From the NCBI GenBank assembly GCA_017646225.1, contig JAGCMZ010000237.1, positions 1 to 5,040 of the forward strand: a stretch of 5,040 nt of DNA, read 5' to 3'. The notes beneath the pieces are model-generated. The model had not been told where the DNA came from. It searched no databases and saw nothing but the letters and a program-made list of their open reading frames with translations. A program made the position numbers and the translations under genes. This stretch comes from Paludibacteraceae bacterium (GTDB lineage: Bacteria; Bacteroidota; Bacteroidia; Bacteroidales; Paludibacteraceae). Shown here piece by piece: positions 1-5,040 of this stretch. Numbering within the stretch: the stretch's first letter is position 1; every line of letters starts with the position of its first letter.

Positions 1-1
1 A

Positions 2-181
2 GACTATTTAGTGCCGCTTTGTAATGGTTGGAACGATATGGCTATTGATACTTTTTTAAAAATGCCCAAAAGCGAGCATAAAACCTATTTGCGCTTTTTA
101 TTGGACGCATTTATGCATTTGGTATGTAGCGAAGAAGGCTTAGCCTACTACCTAAATAATCACTATCAACTAGAAAAATAA
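2..181 (+). CDS. C-terminal end of an unidentified protein, possibly a TetR/AcrR-type regulator (partial)
   Basis: An open frame runs from the window edge through 59 codons to a TAA stop. Its start lies upstream of the window. The visible tail begins DYLVPLCNGWNDMAIDTF and ends YLNNHYQLEK; it is soluble in character, with no membrane segment, and is rich in aromatic and charged residues (for example KTYLRFLLDAFMHLV), as expected of a helical domain. I do not recognise the family from sequence. The guess of a TetR/AcrR-type regulator rests on position: such regulators often sit directly upstream of RND efflux operons, and their C-terminal ligand domains are helical and poorly conserved. Only 20 bases separate its stop from the next start, so it is probably cotranscribed with the efflux genes. 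The frame is well supported as coding because it shares codon habits with its neighbours and ends just before the next gene. The function is a weak inference. Confidence 0.6.
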   Translation, partial: DYLVPLCNGWNDMAIDTFLKMPKSEHKTYLRFLLDAFMHLVCSEEGLAYYLNNHYQLEK

Positions 182-201
182 TTAGTATTATATAATAAGG
201 T
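182..201 (+). promoter_or_regulatory. Short AT-rich leader before the TolC-like gene
   Basis: This 20-base gap is almost all A and T, ending AAGGT before the ATG. It is too short to hold a full Bacteroidota promoter (the TTG and TAnnTTTG elements), and I found no convincing TAnnTTTG match in the preceding coding end either. It therefore looks like an AT-rich translation leader, the usual mode of initiation in Bacteroidota, and not a promoter. Any operon promoter and operator would then lie upstream of the window. Confidence 0.4.
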
Positions 202-1488
202 ATGAAAAGAAGATTGATTGTATGTTTGCTGCCCTTGTTTTGGGTGTTGGCGGCAATGGCGCAACTACCCGAAACCATGTTGCTTAGTTTAGAGGGAGCA
301 AAGCAGTATGCTGTAGAACACAACAGAACCGTGCAAAATGCTGGTTTAAGCGTAAAACAAGCCGAAGCGGCTCGTTGGCAAGCCATTGCTAGTATGTTGC
401 CTCAAGTATCGGGTTCGTTAGACTACGCGAATATGTGTGGATACGAAGTAAAATTGGCAGGTATGCCTATCCCCATGAACCCAACGGGTAGCTTGTCTTT
501 GCAAGCTTCTATGACCATTGGTGGCCAACAAATAGTAGGTTCGCTTATTTCTAATTTAGCCATAGAAATGCAAGATGTAGCAAAGGCTAAAACCGTTCAA
601 GCCATCGAGGCCAACGTTACCAATGTGTATGTAAACATTTTAGCAACCACAGAAACCGTTGATTTGTTACGCAAAAACTTGGGTAACTTGCAAAACTTGT
701 ACAAAATGACCCAAAATGCGGTAGAGGTAGGTGCTGCCGAACAAATTGATGCCGATCAACTTTCGGTGCAAGTAGCATCGATGGAGAGCGCCATCAATAC
801 CACCGAACGTACTGTTGAGGTGTTGTTTAGCTCGCTACGTTTGTTATTGGGGGTATCGGCCGAAGAGGTAATTGATCTTACCGACGATTTGCATAACATT
901 CTAAATGCCGACGAGGCCATGAAACTATTGTCTACCGAATTGGTGTTAGAAGAAAACTACGATTATGCGTTATCTAAAAAGCAAGCCGAACTAGCCCAAA
1001 AGCAAGTAACGCTTAAAGCTATGGAATATGTGCCTACCCTTACTGGTTTTTATCAATACAGCGGTAAAACTTATTTTGGTCAGGCCGAAGGCATGAATAT
1101 GACCCCTCCTAATACCGTAGGGGTAACATTAAGTGTGCCTATTTGGTCTAGTGGTGTGCGTGCTGCTGGTGTTACAGAAAAGAAATTGGCAGCTCAAGCG
1201 GCTCAAAATACCTTGGCAGATACCGAAGATCAATTAAAAGTACAAGACCATCAATACCGTTACGATTTGGTATCGGCTTACGATAATTACCAAATTCAAA
1301 AACGCAACATCGAGGTTACACAACGTGTGTTCGATAACATGGCTAAGAAATTCGAATACGGCTATGCATCATCGCTTGATGTTACCAATACCAGCTCTAA
1401 TTTAATTAGTGCACAACAAAATTACATTCAAGCGCTTACATCGATGGTACAAGCCCATGTTAATCTTAAAAACTTATTAAATAAATAG
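202..1488 (+). CDS. TolC-family outer-membrane efflux protein
   Basis: This is the outer-membrane exit duct of a tripartite efflux pump; family members form a trimeric barrel with a long periplasmic helical tunnel. The protein has 428 residues. Residues 1-20 are a signal peptide (basic MKRR, hydrophobic core, AMA before Q21), with no lipobox, so it is probably not a lipoprotein. The family's two-fold internal repeat is visible. The first half has the LSLEGAKQYAVEHNRTVQNA helix, then QAEAARWQAIASMLPQVSGS leading into barrel strands. The second half has the strand VPIWSSG at 312-318 and the helix turn EYGYASSLDV at 385-394, followed by a long SAQQNYIQAL helix. The first-half helix run, from the strand end to EVG, is about 70 residues, like E. 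coli TolC from memory, so the tunnel looks full length. The chosen ATG gives a complete signal peptide. AAGG lies only one base before it, too close for a normal Shine-Dalgarno site. The next gene begins three bases after the stop. Confidence 0.95.
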   Translation: MKRRLIVCLLPLFWVLAAMAQLPETMLLSLEGAKQYAVEHNRTVQNAGLSVKQAEAARWQAIASMLPQVSGSLDYANMCGYEVKLAGMPIPMNPTGSLSLQASMTIGGQQIVGSLISNLAIEMQDVAKAKTVQAIEANVTNVYVNILATTETVDLLRKNLGNLQNLYKMTQNAVEVGAAEQIDADQLSVQVASMESAINTTERTVEVLFSSLRLLLGVSAEEVIDLTDDLHNILNADEAMKLLSTELVLEENYDYALSKKQAELAQKQVTLKAMEYVPTLTGFYQYSGKTYFGQAEGMNMTPPNTVGVTLSVPIWSSGVRAAGVTEKKLAAQAAQNTLADTEDQLKVQDHQYRYDLVSAYDNYQIQKRNIEVTQRVFDNMAKKFEYGYASSLDVTNTSSNLISAQQNYIQALTSMVQAHVNLKNLLNK

Positions 1489-1491
1489 TCA

Positions 1492-2136
1492 ATGAAAAAA
1501 TATTTTATTATAGCAGCTATGGCATTGGTGTCGCTTTCGGCATCAGCACAAGTAGCCTTTGGTATTAAAGCCGGATGTGTTAGTTCTTTGGGATTTGAAC
1601 AAGACTGGAGTTCGGTTAATTTTGACAACTTAACCATTAAAACCGATCAAGCATACGGTTTTGATGTGGGTGTTATGCTTCGTTTTGGTTATCGTTTTTA
1701 TGGACAAATTGAAGCCAATTACAACTTTGTTTCATCGTTGAACTCAATTGGCCAAATGGTAGAAGACAATTGGAACGGTGTTCCAACCCAACAATATTTG
1801 ACCCAACAATCCATTAATATCCCTGTAATGGCAGGTGTAAAATTGTTTGAAACCAAAAACTTTAACTTGCGTTTGATGGTGGGTCCTACCTTTAATTTCA
1901 ACATCGGACAAAACGGTGCGATTCAAGCAGAAGGTGTTGATTCTGAGTTGAAAACTTGCTCGTTTGGTTTGGATTGCGGTTTGGGTGTAGACATTTGGGT
2001 GTTTGCATTGGATTTGCGCTACCGCTTGGTACAACCTGGATACGCGTATAAAGTAGATGAAATGGTACTAAATACCAACCCTCTTAACTCGTTCGAGATT
2101 TCATTGGGATGGAAGATATTCGATAAAACAAAATAA
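1492..2136 (+). CDS. Small outer-membrane beta-barrel protein (OMP_b-brl_2 / PorT-like type)
   Basis: The protein has 214 residues. A clear signal peptide (MKKYFIIAAMALVSLSASA, cut before Q20 or nearby) is followed by VAFGIKAG, a typical opening strand of Bacteroidota small barrels. Alternating hydrophobic and polar strands can be picked out near residues 21-29, 53-66, 67-81, 106-118, 124-137, 154-166, 168-180 and 199-210, which fits an eight-stranded barrel. Hallmarks of the family are INIPVMAGVKLF at 108-119, then LMVGPTFNF at 128-136, and the late pair FGLDCGLGVDI and FALDLRYRLV. It should sit in the outer membrane; no enzymatic motif is seen and its role is unknown. It starts three bases after the TolC-like gene and precedes the adaptor gene, so it is surely made with the pump, yet such a protein is not a standard pump part. 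Three cysteines (C29, C156, C162) are more than usual for a small barrel. It ends with tandem stops TAATAA. Confidence 0.87.
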   Translation: MKKYFIIAAMALVSLSASAQVAFGIKAGCVSSLGFEQDWSSVNFDNLTIKTDQAYGFDVGVMLRFGYRFYGQIEANYNFVSSLNSIGQMVEDNWNGVPTQQYLTQQSINIPVMAGVKLFETKNFNLRLMVGPTFNFNIGQNGAIQAEGVDSELKTCSFGLDCGLGVDIWVFALDLRYRLVQPGYAYKVDEMVLNTNPLNSFEISLGWKIFDKTK

Positions 2137-2150
2137 TAAAATACAAGGAT

Positions 2151-3164
2151 ATGAACAAATTTGTAACTAGTTTGGCTGCGATAGCGTTGTTGGTAACGGT
2201 ATCGTCGTGTAGCGAAGAGAAAGCTACCGTACAAGAGGTAGAAAAGGTAGAAAAGGTGCAAGTAATGAAATTAGCTACCACCGAGATTGAGCGTGAGGTA
2301 ATTTTACCAACTACACTAGAAGGATACGACAATATGAAAGTATCTTCTTCTGTGAGCGGTATTATCGACGAAATCTTAGTAAAAGTAGGCGATAGAGTGT
2401 CTAAAGGTCAGTTGTTGGTAAAGATGGATCCTACTCAATATACAACTACCAAACTTACCTATGCTAATTTGGGAGTAGAAATGAGCCGTATGGAAGCGTT
2501 GAAAGCCGCTGGAAGTATTTCGCAACAAATTTATGACCAAACTAAAACCCAATACGAACAAGTAAAGGAACAATTGGCCCTTTACGAGAGCAATACGTTT
2601 GTACGCGCCGATTTTGCAGGTGTTATTTCGGCTAAAAACTTTGAAAATGGTGAGCTTTGCGCAGGTCAACCCATTCTTCAACTTACTCAAATTAATAAGT
2701 TGAAAGCATTTGTTAATGTGCAAGAAAACTACTTCCCTTACCTTAAAAAAGGGATGAAGTTAAACATTACTTCAGAGATTTATCCCGATAAGGTATTTGA
2801 AGCCATCATCGAAACGGTATTCCCAACCATCGATCCTTCTTCACATACTTTCTCTGTAAGAATACAGATACCTAATGCATCAGAAACCTTGCGTCCTGGT
2901 ATGTACGTATCTACCTCTATTCCTGTAGGTAAAGTAAAAGGTATGTTGGTTCCTTATCAATCAGTGTTGAAACTAATTGGTTCTAACGAACGTTATGTGT
3001 TTGTAAACGATGGTGGTAAGGCAAAACGTATAACGGTTACTTTGGGTAAACGTTTTGACCGCGATGTAGAGATTATCTCTGATGAATTAAAAGAAGGTGA
3101 CGAACTAATTGTGGTTGGTCAAGGTCGTTTGGTAGACGGTGTAAAATTGGAAATTGTTAAATAA
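2151..3164 (+). CDS. RND efflux periplasmic adaptor (membrane fusion protein), lipoprotein
   Basis: This protein bridges the RND permease and the TolC-like duct in the periplasm. It has 337 residues, a little short for the family. A lipoprotein signal (LLVTVSSC) puts the lipidated cysteine at C20, followed by SEEK. Domains in order: a charged linker with VEKVEKV at 30-36; first half of the lipoyl-like domain (VSSSVSGIIDEILVKVGDRV, 64-83, then KGQLLVKMD to 93); helical hairpin about 95-150; second lipoyl half (RADFAGVISA, from 152); beta-barrel domain about 178-262 containing LRPGMYV at 247-253; and a membrane-proximal domain to the end (VLVPYQSV-like strand, GDELIVVGQGRLVDG). The hairpin tip carries R113, L117 and S124 with spacing of 4 and 7, matching the RLS motif that contacts TolC in AcrA-type adaptors. 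Both hairpin arms are short. It lies 14 bases after the barrel gene and 9 before the permease. AAGG is two bases before ATG, too close to act as a standard ribosome site. Confidence 0.95.
   Translation: MNKFVTSLAAIALLVTVSSCSEEKATVQEVEKVEKVQVMKLATTEIEREVILPTTLEGYDNMKVSSSVSGIIDEILVKVGDRVSKGQLLVKMDPTQYTTTKLTYANLGVEMSRMEALKAAGSISQQIYDQTKTQYEQVKEQLALYESNTFVRADFAGVISAKNFENGELCAGQPILQLTQINKLKAFVNVQENYFPYLKKGMKLNITSEIYPDKVFEAIIETVFPTIDPSSHTFSVRIQIPNASETLRPGMYVSTSIPVGKVKGMLVPYQSVLKLIGSNERYVFVNDGGKAKRITVTLGKRFDRDVEIISDELKEGDELIVVGQGRLVDGVKLEIVK
2238..2255 (+). repeat. Two exact tandem copies of a 9-base unit in the adaptor gene
   Basis: The unit GTAGAAAAG occurs twice head to tail and encodes VEKVEK at residues 30-35. 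It lies in the linker between the lipidated cysteine and the folded part of the adaptor. Being in frame, gain or loss of one copy would change the linker by three residues without breaking the gene. It may equally be simple low-complexity coding sequence. Confidence 0.6.
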
Positions 3165-3173
3165 TAAGCAGTT

Positions 3174-5040
3174 ATGAGTATTTACAAGACGGCGATAAAT
3201 AAACCCGTTACCACTATACTTATCTTTATAGCGGTAATGATCATTGGTGCGTTTTCGTATATAAAACTGCCCATTGACCAAATGCCAGAAATGGACCCTC
3301 CATACATCATGGTAATGTGTACCTACCCAGGTGCCAATGCTACCGAAATGGAGACAAACATTACTAAGGTACTAGAAAATAGTTTGAACTCGGTAGACGG
3401 GTTAAAAGAAATTACTTCTAAATCAAAAGACAATATTTCTGTGGTAACCCTAGAGTTGGAGTGGGGTACCAACATGGACGAGGCGGTAAACGACGTTCGC
3501 TCGTACATTGATATTGTAAAAGATAACCTGCCAGATGGAACATCGAACCCCTTTATCTTTAAGTTTAGTTCTAGTTCTATGCCTATTATTCAATATGCGA
3601 TTACAGCAGAAGAATCGTATCCAGGGCTAGAAAAATTATTAGACGATGAGGTAATTCCATTGCTAAACCAAGTAGACGGGGTGGGTAATATCTCTATGTC
3701 TGGTCAACCCGAACGTTACGTGTACGTAGATATAGATCAGGCTAAATTAGATGCTTATCATATTCCACTAGAACTAGTTGGTAGTGCAATTAGCGCAAAC
3801 AACTTGAACATGGCATCGGGTAGCGTTAAAATGCTTGACGAACAATACCAAGTACAAGTACGTAGTGAATACTTAGAAAGTGCTGAAATAGAGAATGTAG
3901 TAGTTACTACCACTCCTCAAGGTAAGCAAATCTACGTACGCGATTTGGCTACCGTGCGCGATACCATCAAAGACCTTACCCTAGACGAAAAAATTAACAG
4001 CCGCGACGGGGTACGTTTGGTCATTATGAAACAATCGGGTGCCAATACCGTGCAAATTTGCCGCGAGTTGAATAAAAAAATGGAGCAAATTAAGAGTCAA
4101 TTGCCTCCTGATATTCATATTGATGTGGTGTACGACTCATCAGAAGATATTCAAAACTCTATCGACTCGTTGATTGAATCTATTTTGTATGCGCTACTAT
4201 TTGTGGTATTGGTGGTGTTGTTCTTCTTGGGTCGTTGGCGCGCAACCTTGATTATTAGTGCTACCATCCCTATTGCCTTGATTGTGGCATTTATCTACTT
4301 GTTGTTTGTAGGTAGTTCGTTGAATATCATTTCTTTGTGTTCGCTTACCATTGCTATTGGTATGGTGGTAGACGATGCCATTGTGGTATTGGAAAATATT
4401 ACCTCTCACATAGAACGTGGTTCTAACCCTCGCGAAGCGGCTATTTATGCTACCAACGAGGTGTGGGTATCCGTTATTGCAACTACATTAGTTATTGTGG
4501 CTGTGTTCGTGCCTCTAACCATGCTTACCGGTTTTGCTGGTATCATGTTTAATGAATTGGGCTGGATTGTTACCATTGTAGTATGTACTTCTACGGTAGT
4601 GGCCATTACCTTAACTCCTATGCTTTCTTCTAAGCTATTACGTGCTAAAAAAGTACGTGTAGAAAATGGTAGACTAATAGAAGAATCGGTACAAGCTGGC
4701 TGGTATCAAAAATACGTGGTTGGCATGTTAGACAAAGTGGATGCTTTCTATGCTAAGGCATTGGGTGCTTGCTTGCGCCATAAAGCCTTAACTTTGGTAA
4801 CGGTATTTGCTTTATTTATAGCGTCGTTGATTCCTGCTTATTTAGGTTTTGTAGGTACCGACTTTATGCAAAAAACCGACAACGGTCGTTTAACTGTAAA
4901 GGTGGAATTGCAACGTTCTACCCGTGTAGAAGAAACCGCTGCATTGGCTCGTCAGTTAGAAGCCCGTATTATGGAATTAGTGCCAGAGGTACGTATGTTG
5001 TCTTCTACTACTGGTTCGCCTGACGATGCTGGTTTCTCGG
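3174..5040 (+). CDS. RND-family efflux permease, HAE1-like (partial, 3' end outside window)
   Basis: This is the proton-driven inner-membrane pump of the system. The frame is open from ATG to the window edge, giving 622 codons of a family usually 1000-1060 residues long, so about 60% is present. Visible order: TM1 at about 12-32; LPIDQMPEMDPPYIMVMCTYPGA and the first porter subdomains to about 330; TM2 at about 337-355; TM3 at about 358-380; TM4 carrying IGMVVDDAIVVLENI with D400 and D401, the equivalents of the AcrB D407/D408 proton-relay pair; TM5 from about 430; TM6 at about 463-485; a cytoplasmic linker to about 533; TM7 at about 537-558; then GTDFMQKTDNGRLTVKVEL opening the second porter half. 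The TM10 lysine that completes the relay lies outside the window. The sequence fits hydrophobe/amphiphile exporters rather than metal exporters, as both TM4 aspartates are present in the DDAIVVLEN form; the substrate cannot be told. No frameshift is seen. It starts 9 bases after the adaptor stop. Confidence 0.96.
   Translation, partial: MSIYKTAINKPVTTILIFIAVMIIGAFSYIKLPIDQMPEMDPPYIMVMCTYPGANATEMETNITKVLENSLNSVDGLKEITSKSKDNISVVTLELEWGTNMDEAVNDVRSYIDIVKDNLPDGTSNPFIFKFSSSSMPIIQYAITAEESYPGLEKLLDDEVIPLLNQVDGVGNISMSGQPERYVYVDIDQAKLDAYHIPLELVGSAISANNLNMASGSVKMLDEQYQVQVRSEYLESAEIENVVVTTTPQGKQIYVRDLATVRDTIKDLTLDEKINSRDGVRLVIMKQSGANTVQICRELNKKMEQIKSQLPPDIHIDVVYDSSEDIQNSIDSLIESILYALLFVVLVVLFFLGRWRATLIISATIPIALIVAFIYLLFVGSSLNIISLCSLTIAIGMVVDDAIVVLENITSHIERGSNPREAAIYATNEVWVSVIATTLVIVAVFVPLTMLTGFAGIMFNELGWIVTIVVCTSTVVAITLTPMLSSKLLRAKKVRVENGRLIEESVQAGWYQKYVVGMLDKVDAFYAKALGACLRHKALTLVTVFALFIASLIPAYLGFVGTDFMQKTDNGRLTVKVELQRSTRVEETAALARQLEARIMELVPEVRMLSSTTGSPDDAGFS

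Larger units (their letters stand above)
202..5040 (+). other. Tripartite RND efflux operon (duct, beta-barrel, adaptor, permease)
   Basis: Four consecutive same-strand genes are separated by 3, 14 and 9 bases, and I see no hairpin followed by a T-run, and no promoter-like spacing, between them. This is the usual picture of one transcript. The set contains all three parts of a tripartite pump plus one extra outer-membrane protein. The unit probably starts further upstream, because the gene ending at 181 is only 20 bases from the first efflux start. The operon continues past the right edge, since the permease is unfinished. Cotranscription is inferred from spacing and not shown directly. Confidence 0.85.

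Noticed and set aside
111..386. Reverse-strand open frame of 91 codons overlapping the upstream gene end and the TolC-like start
   Set aside because: It lies antisense across two well-supported genes, has no recognisable domain and crosses their boundary.
1744..2034. Reverse-strand open frame of 96 codons inside the barrel gene
   Set aside because: It is fully antisense to a gene with a clear signal peptide and strand pattern; its cysteine-, histidine- and glutamine-rich translation looks like shadow coding.
2137..2150. Possible Shine-Dalgarno site AAGG before the adaptor start
   Set aside because: The motif is only two bases from the ATG, too close for normal pairing, and Bacteroidota rarely depend on such sites.
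2376..2723. Reverse-strand open frame of 115 codons inside the adaptor gene
   Set aside because: It is antisense to the conserved lipoyl and hairpin region of the adaptor and shows no domain or plausible gene start context.
4197..4409. Reverse-strand open frame rich in histidine, glutamine and asparagine
   Set aside because: It is antisense to TM2-TM4 of the permease; the odd composition is the complement of hydrophobic codons, not a real protein.
3174..5040. Possible broken permease, since it appears at only about 60% of family length
   Set aside because: The frame stays open to the last base, with every expected motif in order; the shortness is due to the window edge.

Overview
The window most likely comes from a Bacteroidota (Bacteroidetes) genome. 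The reasons are the AT-leaning sequence with frequent TTG, GTA, GGT and CGT codons, AT-rich gene starts without properly spaced Shine-Dalgarno sites, a small beta-barrel protein of the type common in that phylum, and a lipoprotein-type RND adaptor. The genus cannot be fixed from the sequence.

Layout, all on the + strand: (1) positions 2-181 hold the last 59 codons of a gene whose start lies outside the window; its position suggests, without proof, a TetR/AcrR-type regulator. (2) Positions 202-1488 encode a TolC-type outer-membrane efflux protein. (3) Positions 1492-2136 encode a small outer-membrane beta-barrel protein. (4) Positions 2151-3164 encode a lipoprotein periplasmic adaptor (membrane fusion protein). 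(5) Positions 3174-5040 hold the first 622 codons of an RND inner-membrane pump, cut by the window edge. Gaps between genes are 20, 3, 14 and 9 bases, and no terminator or internal promoter is visible, so the four complete or partial efflux genes almost certainly form one operon, perhaps together with the upstream gene.

Together the products give a full tripartite proton-driven efflux pump: the RND permease takes substrate from the periplasm or inner membrane, the adaptor links permease to outer-membrane channel, and the TolC-like protein provides the exit duct. The fourth protein, the beta-barrel, is not a standard part of such pumps and is the most unusual element of the locus. The second is an adaptor whose helical hairpin is about 10 residues shorter in each arm than that of E. 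coli AcrA but keeps the tip residues used for TolC contact. The rest is a typical drug or metabolite efflux operon. I see no mobile element, CRISPR array, RNA gene or clearly new system. No stretch over 300 bases lacks a gene.
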